A DNA stretch of 64,000 nucleotides, from positions 2,852,001 to 2,916,000 of the forward strand of contig OY764266.1 of NCBI GenBank assembly GCA_963668365.1, given 5' to 3'. The stretch is from VXNE01 sp963668365 (GTDB taxonomy: Bacteria; Pseudomonadota; Gammaproteobacteria; Pseudomonadales; Azotimanducaceae). Below the pieces are notes generated by a model. That model worked only from the letters and a program-made list of their open reading frames with translations. It ran no database searches and had not been told where the DNA came from. Below are positions 19,865-29,265 of this stretch, piece by piece; position 1 is the first letter of the stretch; each line of letters opens with the position of its first letter. The position numbers and the translations under genes were made by a program.

Positions 19865-20732
19865 GAGCGTCGATGCGCTGATCGAGGCGTGCGCGGACCG
19901 CCTGTCGCGAGAACCGCTGACCTTCGGTCACGGCGGGGCGAATCCCCGCAGCGAAGCGGAGCTGCTCGTGCTCGGATATCTTGAGAATCATCCGCTTGGG
20001 GAGACAACGCGCGCCGCGCTTGACGGCCTCCTCGCGCAACGGATCGTTCGGCGCGTGCCCTCGGCGTACCTCACGGGCGAGGCGTGGTTCGCGGACCGCT
20101 GGTTCGCCGTCGAGCCGGGCGTAATGATCCCGCGGTCACCCGTGCAGGACCTCATCCGATGCGGCTTTCTTCCATGGCTCAAGCGGCCTCCGGAATCGGT
20201 GCTCGACATGTGTTGCGGTACGGGCTGTCTCGGCATCGCGACAGGGCTCCGGTTTCCCGGCGCGCGCATCGTGCTTGCCGATGTCGATGCGGCGGCGGTG
20301 GCCAACGCCCGTATCAACATCGAGCGATTTGCCCTGGCCGGTCGGGTCGAAGCGCGACAGTCCGACCTGTTCGAAGGGCTCGACGGCGAGGTGTTCGATC
20401 TCGTGCTGGCCAATCCACCCTACGTTCCCGAGCATGAGTTCCTGGCCCTGCCCGCCGAGTTCGCGCACGAGCCCCGGCGCGGACTGGAAGCGGGCGCGGA
20501 CGGCCTCGACTGCTGGCGTCGCCTGCTGGCGTCAGTCGGCGCCTGGCTGCGCGCCGATAGCCTGCTGGTCGGCGAAGCGGGTAATACCTCGGCGGCTCTC
20601 GGCGCCGCGTTTCCCGACCTGCCTTTCGTGTGGCCGGAGATCCCTGGAGCGGCGCGCTTGTCCGATGGCGGGTTCGGCATATTCGTGCTCGACGCCGCGG
20701 CCCTGACTTGTCAACCAGAAAGCGACTCTTGA
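19857..20732 (+). CDS. prmB: Ribosomal protein L3 N5-glutamine methyltransferase
   Basis: S-adenosylmethionine-dependent methylation of a glutamine in ribosomal protein L3. 291 residues from GTG 19857, which overlaps the preceding gene by 8 bases; a longer in-frame start within that gene adds unrelated residues. Motif I VLDMCCGTGCLGIATGLRFP and the glutamine-methylase signature LVLANPPYVPEHE are both present, and RAALDGLLAQRIVRRVPSAY is the N-terminal substrate domain. PrmB and PrmC (HemK) share the NPPY motif; the immediate position before aroC is the usual gammaproteobacterial prmB context. Confidence 0.9.
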   Translation: MSESVDALIEACADRLSREPLTFGHGGANPRSEAELLVLGYLENHPLGETTRAALDGLLAQRIVRRVPSAYLTGEAWFADRWFAVEPGVMIPRSPVQDLIRCGFLPWLKRPPESVLDMCCGTGCLGIATGLRFPGARIVLADVDAAAVANARINIERFALAGRVEARQSDLFEGLDGEVFDLVLANPPYVPEHEFLALPAEFAHEPRRGLEAGADGLDCWRRLLASVGAWLRADSLLVGEAGNTSAALGAAFPDLPFVWPEIPGAARLSDGGFGIFVLDAAALTCQPESDS

Positions 20733-20766
20733 TACTTGCGGGAATCCCCGGATAGCGTCGACCCCC

Positions 20767-21840
20767 ATGCCCGGCAACACCTTCGGACAGGCATTTACGC
20801 TGACGACCTTCGGCGAGAGCCATGGCATCGCCATGGGCGCCGTCGTGGACGGCTGTCCGCCGGGCCTCGCGCTGTCCGAGGCCGACCTGCAGGTCGACCT
20901 GGATCGCCGCCGTCCGGGACAATCGAAATACACCACGCAGCGACAGGAGCCCGACCAGGTCAGGATACTGTCCGGCGTGTTCGAGGGCGCGACCACGGGG
21001 ACGCCGATCGGGCTGGTCATAGAGAACGTGGATCAGCGCTCGCGCGACTACAGCGCCATCAAGGACCAGCTTCGACCGGCGCATGCGGACTACACCTACC
21101 TCAAGAAATACGGCATCCGCGACTACCGGGGCGGGGGACGCGCTTCCGCCCGCGAAACCACGATGCGGGTCGCCGCCGGCGCCATAGCGCGCAAGTACCT
21201 TTCCGAGGAACATGGCGTGTCGGTTCGCGGATACCTGGCCGGCATCGGCGACATCGCGCCGCGCAGGCTCGACTGGGACGCCATCGCCGGGAATCCGTTC
21301 TTCTGTCCGGACCCGGATATCGTCGACGACATCGCCGCCCTGATAGACGAGTTGCGCGCGGCGGGAGACTCCATCGGGGCGCGGATCAACGTGGTCGCAT
21401 CGAACCCTCCGGTCGGCCTGGGCGAACCCGTATTCGGTAAGCTCGACGCCGAGCTCGCCGGCGCATTGATGGGGATCAACGCGGTCAAGGGCGTCGAGTT
21501 CGGCGCCGGGTTCGATGTCGTGCGTCAGCGCGGCAGCGAGCATCGCGACGAGATCCGCGGCACCGGTTTCCTCAAGAACGATGCCGGCGGCGTGCTCGGC
21601 GGCATCTCGTCCGGTCAGGACATCGTGGTCAGCATCGCCCTCAAGCCGACATCGAGCCTTGCCATCCCCGGCAGGAGCGTCGATACGTCGGGCAACGAAG
21701 TGGAGGTGGTGACGACCGGGCGCCACGACCCGTGCGTGGGTCTGCGCGCGACCCCGATCGCCGAAGCGATGGTGGCGATGGTCCTCATGGACCACCTGCT
21801 GCGGGACCGCGCCCAGAACGCTTCGGTCAGTCGGGAATAG
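20767..21840 (+). CDS. aroC: Chorismate synthase
   Basis: Last step of the shikimate pathway: EPSP to chorismate with reduced FMN. 357 residues starting MPGNTFGQAFTLTTFGESHG, with RRRPGQSKYTTQRQEPDQV, EGATTGTPIGLVIENVD, YRGGGRASARETTMRVAAGA and VGLRATPIAEAM. All three classical signatures are seen and the length is normal. It converges with hen1, leaving 40 bases in which a weak CCGGA-CTGAA-TCCGG stem-loop can form. Confidence 0.97.
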   Translation: MPGNTFGQAFTLTTFGESHGIAMGAVVDGCPPGLALSEADLQVDLDRRRPGQSKYTTQRQEPDQVRILSGVFEGATTGTPIGLVIENVDQRSRDYSAIKDQLRPAHADYTYLKKYGIRDYRGGGRASARETTMRVAAGAIARKYLSEEHGVSVRGYLAGIGDIAPRRLDWDAIAGNPFFCPDPDIVDDIAALIDELRAAGDSIGARINVVASNPPVGLGEPVFGKLDAELAGALMGINAVKGVEFGAGFDVVRQRGSEHRDEIRGTGFLKNDAGGVLGGISSGQDIVVSIALKPTSSLAIPGRSVDTSGNEVEVVTTGRHDPCVGLRATPIAEAMVAMVLMDHLLRDRAQNASVSRE

Positions 21841-21880
21841 GGACTCCGGACTGAATCCGGATTGAAGTCGCGGGAGGCGA

Positions 21881-23272
21881 TCAGGCCCGCTTGAAGATCG
21901 CCATCTGTGTCGGTGTGCCGAAATCCGGATGCGCATCGCCGATACCGCCATGCTCCACGCGGTAGCCGTAGTTCTGGCATACCTCTGCGCACCACGCCGC
22001 AAACTCCGCCCGCGTCCATTCGAATCGGTGGTCCGGATGCCGCAACTGACCGGGACCCATGTTTTCGAACGTCGCGTTGTATTCGATATTGGGTGTGGTG
22101 ACGATGACCGCGCCCGGTTTTGCGAACTCGAACACGCACCGTTCAAAGGCTCCGAGCCGGTCGGGATCGATGTGCTCGATGATCTCGGCGGCGACAGCCA
22201 CGTCGAAGCCGTCCAGCCGGGCGTCCCGGTACGTTACCGACCCGTGCAGCAACTGGATCCGCCTTCGCTGGTTCTCCGGCATCTCCCGCAGGCGAAGGCG
22301 CCGTTCGGCGAACTCGAGCGCGACGCTCGCGACGTCCATGCCGATGATCTTCCTGAGTTCGCGTACCCGCAGAAGCTCGCGAACCAGCTTTCCTTCGCCA
22401 CACCCCAGATCGACCACCGTCTCCGCTTCGATGGACTTGACCGCGGCGACAATGGCGGCGGTCCGATGATCGTTCAACCGGAGCGGCACCTCGAGACCCT
22501 GCTCCCTGTCTGGCTCTTCTTCCGACACCGGCGCTTCCTCGCCCTCCGTCAGGCGCTCGAGGGCGGCGCGCGCAAGACTGCGCCTGTGCTTCAGGTAGCG
22601 GGAGGCGATGAGTTCCTTCTCCGGATGCGATTCCAGCCAGTCCTCGCCGTGGCGCAGCAGCTTTTCCACTTCCTCGTCCCCGACCCAGTAGTGCTTCCTG
22701 CTGTCGAGCACCGGGATCAGCACGTACAGGTGGCGCAGCAGATCGCAAAGGCGCTTCGAGCCCGCGATCTTCAGGGTGAAATACGGGCTGTCTCCCCAGG
22801 CATCGAAATGGGGATCCAGCGGGTGCGACTGAACGCCGACTTCGTAGCCCAGCGGTTCGAACAGGCGCCGAAGCACCGACTCCCCGCCGCGACTGGGCAG
22901 GCAGTGGACGACGGCTTCCAGCGGCATTTCGGATGCGGCGAGTTCCGGCCGCTCACCGCTGCTGCCGGCGAACGCGGAACGAAACACCCTGTTGAGGGCA
23001 ACGCTGAAGAACGAGGACGCTACATAGGGGCGGTCATTCACGTAGTCCTCCAGCAATCGGTGCCTGCCTGGACCCCTGATGTTTCGGACCAGTCCGATGG
23101 GATCGATTTCAAGCTGCATCGCGGCCGTGCAGCGTTCCTCCGTCGCTTCCGGGTAGAACACGTGCGCCTTGCCGAACGACACGTCGAAGGATTGCAGCCT
23201 GTCCGGATGTTTGTGCAGCAGGAAACCCAGGTCGGTTGCCGGATTGTGGGTCGTGGAAATCGTCAACAGCAT
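21881..23272 (-). CDS. hen1: 3'-terminal RNA ribose 2'-O-methyltransferase Hen1
   Basis: Partner of Pnkp in bacterial RNA repair; it methylates the 2'-OH of the 3' end at the break before ligation, protecting the healed RNA from recleavage. From ATG 23272 (463 residues, MLLTISTTHNPATDLGFLLH) the N-terminal half (about 1-250) is the Hen1 ligase-activating domain. The C-terminal half is the methyltransferase with VVDLGCGEGKLVRELL and the metal-binding AAEIIEHIDPDRL plus HPDHRFEWTRAEF. It begins 2 bases after the pnkp stop, so the two form one transcription unit. Confidence 0.93.
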   Translation of the reverse strand: MLLTISTTHNPATDLGFLLHKHPDRLQSFDVSFGKAHVFYPEATEERCTAAMQLEIDPIGLVRNIRGPGRHRLLEDYVNDRPYVASSFFSVALNRVFRSAFAGSSGERPELAASEMPLEAVVHCLPSRGGESVLRRLFEPLGYEVGVQSHPLDPHFDAWGDSPYFTLKIAGSKRLCDLLRHLYVLIPVLDSRKHYWVGDEEVEKLLRHGEDWLESHPEKELIASRYLKHRRSLARAALERLTEGEEAPVSEEEPDREQGLEVPLRLNDHRTAAIVAAVKSIEAETVVDLGCGEGKLVRELLRVRELRKIIGMDVASVALEFAERRLRLREMPENQRRRIQLLHGSVTYRDARLDGFDVAVAAEIIEHIDPDRLGAFERCVFEFAKPGAVIVTTPNIEYNATFENMGPGQLRHPDHRFEWTRAEFAAWCAEVCQNYGYRVEHGGIGDAHPDFGTPTQMAIFKRA

Positions 23273-23274
23273 CG

Positions 23275-25875
23275 TCAAAGCCTCGGGTCGACGGGCTCGG
23301 ATTCCAGGGCCAGCACGCCCAGCGCGCACTCGTGCACCCTGCGGACGGGTTGCTTATCCACAAATCGCCGGAGGCCTTCAAGTCCGAGGAAGAACTCGCG
23401 CAGCGCCATCTGCCTCTTGGCGCTCAACCCGCGCGACCGCAAACGTTCGACATTCTCTTGCCGCGAGTATTCCGGCCCGTAGATGATCCTGAGGTACTCC
23501 GGTCCGCGACACTTGAGCGCCGGCTGGACATAGCCGCGCCGACCCCGAGACACGAATTCCAGCGGCTTGATCACGATTCCCTCGCCGCCGCGACCCGTGA
23601 GTTCCTCCCACCAGGCCACAACGTCGTCGCATTCGCTCCGATCACCGAGATTCGCCGTCTTGTAGGGTGTGGCAACGAACACCTCGTCCGCCGCCGTGGC
23701 GAGACCCGCCAGCGTGTCCATGTGCCAGCGGTGATGCTTGCCGAAGTGCGTCTCGCCCTCGCTTGCTAGGAGATGAAAAGGCGCCAGCCGCAACTGGTCC
23801 ATCGATTCCACGTCCCAGCAGTAGCCCCGATACGCCGCGACGTACCGGGAGACCATGGCCAGTCGCCGCCTCTGCTCCTCCAGCATCGCATCCACCGGCA
23901 GACCGCGCGCCTGCGCTCCGGCCAGCACGTCGACGCTTGCCGACAGCGAGGCATTGGCAGCCGCGCCGACCGCCGCGTACTGCGTCCGAACGAGATCCAT
24001 GGCCTTCATCGACCAGGGCATCAGTTCGCAGTCGAGCGTGAGCCAGGTCGTCCGAAGCTCGTCCCACAGTCCTGCGCGGGAGATCGCCGCGGCCAGCCGG
24101 TCCAGGAACTCTCCCTCAAGGGTCGTATCGTTGAAGAAACGACGCCCCGTCCTGGTGTGGCAGACGCCGATCTCACCGGTCTCCACGCCAAACCGTTCGC
24201 GGGCTGCCGCCGCGTTCCGGCAGATCTGGATCACGGCGCGGGACCCCATGTGTTTTTCTTCGCAGACGACCGTGTCCGTTCCCTGCCTTCGGTAGTAGTC
24301 GAGGGCCTCTTCGGGATGTTCCAGCAGGTTCGCCTTGCGGGTCGTTTCGCACGGCGACATCGTCGGCGGCAGATAGTTGATCCACTTTGGATGCACCGCG
24401 AATCGGCTCATCACCTCCAGCGCGGCGAGCGTTCGGTCCTCGGTCAGGGTCACGGTCCTGCCCCATTCGGTCTCGATGCGCCGCTTGCCCAGGACATCCT
24501 GGATATCGAGCATGTCGTCGTGCTCGTGCTGTGCAGCGAGACTCGATGGTTCTTCCGCCGCAAGGGGCCGGACCGGTTCGTAGTGGCAACGCACGGCCGG
24601 CACCTGGACCAGTTCCTTTTCCGGGTAGCGCAGCGCCGTGAGATTGCCGCCAAAGACACAGCCGGTATCGATGCATATCGTGTTGTTCAGCCACTCGGCT
24701 TCCGCTACCGGCGTGTGGCCGTACACGACCATGGCATCGCCCCGGTACTCCGAGGCCCAGTCGTAGCGCACGGGAAGTCCGTACTCGTCGGTTTCGCCCG
24801 TGGTTTCACCATAGAGCGCGAATGCGCGCACAGCGCCCGAGCCCCGTCCCTGGAAGGCTTCTTTCATGCCCGCGTGGGCGACGACCAGCCGTCCCCGATC
24901 AAGGACATAGTGGCTGATCAATCCGGCGATGAAGGACTTCACCCGGTCAATGAACTCTTCGCTCTCGCCTTCGAGTTGCTCGATCGTCTCGGCAAGCCCG
25001 TGGGTCAACTGGACGTTCCTGCCGGACAGCTTTCTGAGCAGCTTCGCCTCGTGGTTTCCGGGCACGCAGATCGCGACCCCATCCTCGACCATGTCCATGA
25101 CAAGGCGAAGCACGCCGGGGCTGTCGGGTCCGCGATCCACCAGGTCGCCGACGAAGACGGCCCGTCGCCCGTCGGGCGGGGTCGCCGAGTAGCGGATTCC
25201 GGATTCCCGCGCTGACTCCGACACCGTGTAGCCGAGGCTGGCGAGCAATGATCGCGTCTCCTCGAAGCAGCCGTGAATGTCGCCGATGATGTCGAAGGGA
25301 CCTGTTTCGGTGCGCTTGTCCGTCCACATGGGCTGGCGGACGAAGGTGGCCGAATCCGCCTCCTCGGGCGTCTTGAGCACATGCACCTGGCGGAATCCCT
25401 CGCGTCGCAGCGAGCGCAGGGACCGGCGCAGTTGACGCACCTGGTTGCGGACGACGTGCGACCCGAAGTTTCGATCGCTCCGGTGGGTGTTTCTGTCGCG
25501 GCAGAGGCGCTCGGGGAGGTCGAGCACCACCGCCATGGGAATCACGTGATACTCGCGGGCGAGGCGCAGCAGGCTCCGCCTGGCGTCCCTCTGGACGTTG
25601 GTGGCGTCCACGACAACCAGCTTGCCAAGCGCCAGGCGCTTGCCGGCGATGTAGTGCAGGACTTCAAACGCAGCGGTCGTGACCGACTGGTCGTTCTCGT
25701 TGTCGGAGACAAGTGCGCGGCACGCATCCGACGACAGGATTTCGGTCGGCTTGAAGTGCTTCCGCGCAAACGTCGACTTGCCGCTGCCGGAGGCTCCGAC
25801 GAGCACGACAAGCGAAAGTTCCGGAAGCGTTATCTCCACGTTTTTCCCATGCCACAAGAAGCGCGGTGGCACCAT
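23275..25875 (-). CDS. pnkp: Polynucleotide kinase-phosphatase with ligase domain (Pnkp)
   Basis: An 866-residue three-domain RNA end-healing and sealing enzyme. Kinase: VGASGSGKSTFARKHF near residue 33, with the lid-type RDRNTHRSDRNF. Phosphatase: FDIIGDIHGCFEET (about 195), FVGDLVDRGPDS and ICVPGNHEAKLLR, a calcineurin-like binuclear metal site. Ligase-adenylyltransferase: CEEKHMGSRAVIQICR (nucleotidyl Lys in KHMG, about 545) and later EGIVIKPLEF. The length agrees with bacterial Pnkp (about 850). Together with Hen1 it forms the known repair pair for tRNAs cut by ribotoxins. Confidence 0.95.
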   Translation of the reverse strand: MVPPRFLWHGKNVEITLPELSLVVLVGASGSGKSTFARKHFKPTEILSSDACRALVSDNENDQSVTTAAFEVLHYIAGKRLALGKLVVVDATNVQRDARRSLLRLAREYHVIPMAVVLDLPERLCRDRNTHRSDRNFGSHVVRNQVRQLRRSLRSLRREGFRQVHVLKTPEEADSATFVRQPMWTDKRTETGPFDIIGDIHGCFEETRSLLASLGYTVSESARESGIRYSATPPDGRRAVFVGDLVDRGPDSPGVLRLVMDMVEDGVAICVPGNHEAKLLRKLSGRNVQLTHGLAETIEQLEGESEEFIDRVKSFIAGLISHYVLDRGRLVVAHAGMKEAFQGRGSGAVRAFALYGETTGETDEYGLPVRYDWASEYRGDAMVVYGHTPVAEAEWLNNTICIDTGCVFGGNLTALRYPEKELVQVPAVRCHYEPVRPLAAEEPSSLAAQHEHDDMLDIQDVLGKRRIETEWGRTVTLTEDRTLAALEVMSRFAVHPKWINYLPPTMSPCETTRKANLLEHPEEALDYYRRQGTDTVVCEEKHMGSRAVIQICRNAAAARERFGVETGEIGVCHTRTGRRFFNDTTLEGEFLDRLAAAISRAGLWDELRTTWLTLDCELMPWSMKAMDLVRTQYAAVGAAANASLSASVDVLAGAQARGLPVDAMLEEQRRRLAMVSRYVAAYRGYCWDVESMDQLRLAPFHLLASEGETHFGKHHRWHMDTLAGLATAADEVFVATPYKTANLGDRSECDDVVAWWEELTGRGGEGIVIKPLEFVSRGRRGYVQPALKCRGPEYLRIIYGPEYSRQENVERLRSRGLSAKRQMALREFFLGLEGLRRFVDKQPVRRVHECALGVLALESEPVDPRL

Positions 25876-25992
25876 TGGTCAACCGGGTCACTCCAGGTCG
25901 ACACCGTGCCATTGGCCGCGTTGGATGCATAGGCTACACGAACGTCGCAGATCGGGTTCATGCGAGTGCCCCGCTCGTCGATCATGGAAGTG

Positions 25993-27180
25993 TCATGGCC
26001 CACTCTGCGGACCCATTCGCCACCCCAACGCGGTCTCGTTCACTTCGACCAGCGGCATCGCGGTGATTCTATCCGTGATCGGATAGCGGACACTGCCCGG
26101 ATAGACGATCCACAGGTGCTCGAGACCGAGATCGTTGATGGCAATGTGCATGGCCTTCGTCGTGCGCGGTGCGTCCGTGCACTTGAACTCGAAGCCCCAG
26201 CGCTTGCCTCTTCGCAGCAGCATCAGGTCCAGCTCGGCGCCGCGCTGCGTGGCGTAGAAGTAGGCATCGCGGGAACCGAGGGCGACCAGGGTCTGTTCGA
26301 GGGCGAATCCTTCCCAACTCGCGCCGTATCGCGGATGCATCGGCAGTTCGTCGGCGTCTTCGATCCCGAGCAGGAAATGCAGGATGCCGCTGTCGCGGAG
26401 ATAGACCTTCGGCGACTTCACCAGCCGTTTTCCGAGATTCTCGAACCACGGCGGCAGGACGCGAATCATGAACGTGCCAGCCAAGAGGTCGCGGTAGTGC
26501 TTCACGGCGGTGGGGCTCGCATCCATGGAACGGGCCAACTCGGATGCGTTCCAGACCTGACCGTGGCAGTGGGCCAGCATGCGCCAGAATCGCCCGATCG
26601 CGGTCGGCGACACGCGAGGCCCGAGCGCGGGGATGTCGCGTTCCAGGAATGTCTGGGTGAACGCCCGCATCCAGCGCGTCCATGCCTCGGATGACGAAGC
26701 CAGCCACGCGCGCGGGAAACCGCCTCGCATCCATAGCCGACGTTGATGATCGGCGCCGACCTCGGCGAGCGAAAAGCCGGGTGCATCGACGAACGACAAC
26801 CTGCCCGCGAGCGTTTCCGATACGCCCTTGATCAAATCCCACGAGGCGCTGCCCAACAGGAGAAAGACCGCCTCGCGCGACGGATCGTCGGAGATCGGAC
26901 GCAGGGTTTCGAACAGGGCAGGCATCCGCTGAACCTCATCGACGACGATCAGACCCCGGCTGCCGCGCAGCACGGCCTCCGGCGTCTGGGCGAGCGCCTC
27001 CCGAACGGCGGCGACCTCGAGATCGAAGATCCTGGTTGACCCTGGCCATGCCTTCGCGACCTGTTGCGCCAGTGTGGTCTTGCCCACCTGCCGGGCACCG
27101 AGCAGGGCGACGATCGGCACTTCGCCCAGGCCCTCCGAGACTGCGTCCAGCAAACGGGAACGAACCAGAAGTTGTTGCAT
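25993..27180 (-). CDS. AAA ATPase with DUF4143 domain
   Basis: Family of P-loop ATPases fused to a DUF4143 restriction-endonuclease-like C-terminus; frequent in islands, function undefined. ATG 27180 gives 395 residues (MQQLLVRSRLLDAVSEGLGE). Walker A VALLGARQVGKTTLAQQVA, Walker B GLIVVDEVQRMPAL and the sensor-like FLLLGSASWDLIKGVSETLA are visible. The DUF4143 part has SRDAYFYATQRGAELDLMLL and WGFEFKCTDAPRTTKAMH, with the nuclease-like E/K pattern. It marks the left edge of the defence island: its last 130 or so bases are closely repeated, on the same strand, at the right edge (55316-55483). Confidence 0.85.
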   Translation of the reverse strand: MQQLLVRSRLLDAVSEGLGEVPIVALLGARQVGKTTLAQQVAKAWPGSTRIFDLEVAAVREALAQTPEAVLRGSRGLIVVDEVQRMPALFETLRPISDDPSREAVFLLLGSASWDLIKGVSETLAGRLSFVDAPGFSLAEVGADHQRRLWMRGGFPRAWLASSSEAWTRWMRAFTQTFLERDIPALGPRVSPTAIGRFWRMLAHCHGQVWNASELARSMDASPTAVKHYRDLLAGTFMIRVLPPWFENLGKRLVKSPKVYLRDSGILHFLLGIEDADELPMHPRYGASWEGFALEQTLVALGSRDAYFYATQRGAELDLMLLRRGKRWGFEFKCTDAPRTTKAMHIAINDLGLEHLWIVYPGSVRYPITDRITAMPLVEVNETALGWRMGPQSGP

Positions 27181-27386
27181 ATTCGTTTTTACAAATTGAA
27201 TATACGACAATAAAAGCTCCGATCATGGATGATGTCAACAAGCGCCGACCTCCGGACAAACGAAGGGGAGATGGTGATGCCGATGGTGCCCATGCATGAC
27301 GTGCTTCGGGGATCGGGCTCGGAAGGCCCCGGTACGTTACCGGTCCCCGACCTGGTGGCGCGCCGTCTCGCGCGAGACGCAGATCG

Positions 27387-27857
27387 CTATGGCATGCGCT
27401 GCGCGCGCCAGAACTCCACGAAGAAGCGGACCGGCCCGAGGGTCTCGACCCGGTGCGGAACCGCGGGGACGATGACCGCGGTCGCCGGCGCTTCGAGGAG
27501 AAAGCCGCGTTGAATCGGCTCCCCCACATGGTACTTCAGCGCATCCGACACGACGTGGATTCGCGCCCACACGCCCTGCTTCGTGGCATGGTTCTTCGCG
27601 AATCCTGACGGTAGTGTTCTTTCGTCGAACTCACCGGTTCGGCGATAGGCCACGAGATCGTCGGGCCACTCCATCCGGTCACAGCGCGGGCAATCGAGTT
27701 CGATGCCGAGCATCGCGTTTCGGGTTTCTTCCCGTTGGACCCATGGTCGATTGACGAACGGCGGGCGATGGCGCACGTGTTGACCATGGCCGCAGTCGAG
27801 ATTGGCCACCCAGTCCCCCTGTTCGTCGCGGCGAAAACCCAGGATAGCGCGCTTCAT
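27387..27857 (-). CDS. DUF3565 plus DUF1971 (tellurite-resistance-like) protein
   Basis: 156 residues. The N-terminal half matches DUF3565 (MKRAILGFRRDEQGDWVANL, CGHGQHVRHRPPF, LDCPRCDRMEWPDDLVAY), with CxxC and CGH residues suggesting a metal site. The C-terminal half matches the DUF1971 cupin-like fold (RTLPSGFAKNHATKQGVWAR, then HVVPA-like IVPAVPHRVETLGPVRFFVE FW). The fusion occurs in several proteobacteria. The DUF1971 domain is also found beside tehB; the substrate here is unknown. Divergent from the hydrolase gene, with a 119-base shared upstream region. Confidence 0.78.
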   Translation of the reverse strand: MKRAILGFRRDEQGDWVANLDCGHGQHVRHRPPFVNRPWVQREETRNAMLGIELDCPRCDRMEWPDDLVAYRRTGEFDERTLPSGFAKNHATKQGVWARIHVVSDALKYHVGEPIQRGFLLEAPATAVIVPAVPHRVETLGPVRFFVEFWRAQRMP

Positions 27858-27976
27858 TGTATTGTCCCTGCCCCAGTGACTGGATCGGACCTGTCACCTT
27901 GCGGAAAGAGAATATCCGCGCCCGGCATCCCGTGGCGAGGCCGGAGACATGTTGAAGGCAAAGCCCAGGTGGCGCT

Positions 27977-28936
27977 ATGGCGTATTTCGATGATGTGACC
28001 GCACTCGACAATGGCATTGGCGGCGAGACCCTGCGCATTGCGACGGCCAACCCGAGTGGCTTCTTTCAGGCCATATCGGAGCCCGGTTCGATGCCGGAGT
28101 CGGACATTCGCGCCAGGCTCTTCGTGCCGGCGGGGTCGGGTGCGCGTCCCGTTGTCGTCGTCGTGCCGGGCAGCCTCGGAGCCGCGCCGCCGCACATGGC
28201 TGCGGCGCGGCTGCTTACGGATCGTGGAATCGCCGCCTGCGTCGTCGATCCCTTTGGACTGCGTGGGGTGGTGTCGACCGTGGCGAACCAGGCCCAGTAC
28301 ACGTTCGCGGCCAGTGCCTGGGATGTGCTCGCGACGGCGCGTGTCCTGTCCTCGCGCTGCGAAATCGACTCCGCCCGCATCGGGGCGCAAGGCCATAGCC
28401 GGGGTGGTTCGGCCGTGCTGTCCGCGGCCTGCATGGCGCATCTCTTGGAACCCGAGTCCGCAGCCTTGCGCGGCGTCTACGCCGCGTATCCATGGTCCGG
28501 ACTGCAGTTTCTGGAACCCCGGGTCGGGACGACGGTCGTGCGATCCGTGATCGGTGACCGTGACGAGTGGTGCCTGCCGCAACAGGTCCAGGCGCACATG
28601 CACGCGATGCGACTTTGCGGGGCCAGGGCAAGCTGCCGGATTTTCGGCGGTGCGCACCACGGCTTCGACCGCGACACGGCCCCGGAACTGATCGAGGACG
28701 CGGCGGTCGCGCCGGACGCGCCCACCGTGTACATCCGCGAAGACGGTGCCCTGGTGCATCCGCTGGCCCAGGAAGCGGACCCCCATCTCAGCGAACGCGA
28801 CGTCATGGTCTATGCGATGAAGGCGGGTTATGGACGGCGAGGGGCGCGGATCGGCAGCGAGGGCGACCAGGCGCGACAGTTCCGGGCCGACATGATGCGG
28901 TTCTGGGAAGCCGTGATGTTCGAAACCACCGATTGA
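27977..28936 (+). CDS. Dienelactone-hydrolase-like alpha/beta hydrolase
   Basis: 319 residues with an alpha/beta-hydrolase core: VVVVVPGSLGAAPPHMAAAR (oxyanion strand), nucleophile elbow GAQGHSRGGSAVLSAAC with Ser in GHSRG, and the late histidine in FGGAHHGFDRDTAPEL. An acid residue may be the Asp in IGDRDEWCLP. Dienelactone hydrolases usually have Cys at the nucleophile position, so a Ser here fits the wider family rather than a true dienelactonase. No signal peptide is seen. Substrate unknown. Confidence 0.78.
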   Translation: MAYFDDVTALDNGIGGETLRIATANPSGFFQAISEPGSMPESDIRARLFVPAGSGARPVVVVVPGSLGAAPPHMAAARLLTDRGIAACVVDPFGLRGVVSTVANQAQYTFAASAWDVLATARVLSSRCEIDSARIGAQGHSRGGSAVLSAACMAHLLEPESAALRGVYAAYPWSGLQFLEPRVGTTVVRSVIGDRDEWCLPQQVQAHMHAMRLCGARASCRIFGGAHHGFDRDTAPELIEDAAVAPDAPTVYIREDGALVHPLAQEADPHLSERDVMVYAMKAGYGRRGARIGSEGDQARQFRADMMRFWEAVMFETTD

Positions 28937-29009
28937 CCGGCTGCGGCATGTCCGAGCGCCAACGCTTGTCATCGCGGGTTCGAGCGTCGATCATGCAATC
29001 GTCCTCCGC

Positions 29010-29265
29010 CAAGGGGAGGTGCGGCACCTGCATGAATTCGGAAGAAGGCCCAGACGGTATTACGGACAAATGTGGCGCGTCGGCTTCGATCACGCCTTCA
29101 ACAGCCGAGCTAAAGCGGAGGCTCGGTGTCTCGCCTGGGCCCCGGATGTTGACGCGATCAGAGATCACCTTGTTGCGGCAGAGCGCCAGGGAGATCGCCG
29201 AGGCGACACGGAAAGCATTTCGGAGCGAAGACGGCGCATCGGAGCATTAACTTCCATGTATCGCG
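29010..29265 (+). pseudogene. 3' remnant of a phosphoribosyltransferase gene
   Basis: In the frame with codons at 29019, 29022 and so on, the translation (RHLHEF, FDHAFN, EARCLAWAPDVDAIRDHL, AAERQGDRRGD) lines up with the tail of the phosphoribosyltransferase inserted in csb2 at about 43435-43650. The catalytic part is absent and upstream sequence no longer matches, so the enzyme is lost. The small protein encoded in the +1 frame of the same DNA is intact (see 29032-29250). Confidence 0.6.
29032..29250 (+). CDS. 72-residue protein, paralogue of the small ORF overlapping the csb2 PRTase insert
   Basis: Complete small frame, ATG 29032 to TAA 29250, preceded by GGGGAGG about 11 bases upstream. 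The product (ITPSTAELKRRLGVSPGPRM, then LTRSEITLLRQSAREIAEAT) is about half identical over its length to the product of 43444-43662, with a near-invariant helix LTRSE..LLRQSAREIA.AT. The DNA also carries the remnant of the PRTase tail in another frame. Retention of this frame while the PRTase has decayed suggests an independent role, or chance survival. No known domain recognised; it is highly charged and probably helical and soluble. Confidence 0.55.
   Translation: MNSEEGPDGITDKCGASASITPSTAELKRRLGVSPGPRMLTRSEITLLRQSAREIAEATRKAFRSEDGASEH

Noticed and set aside
21841..21880. Terminator between aroC and hen1
   Set aside because: The only stem is 5 bp without a T-run; too weak to annotate as a terminator.
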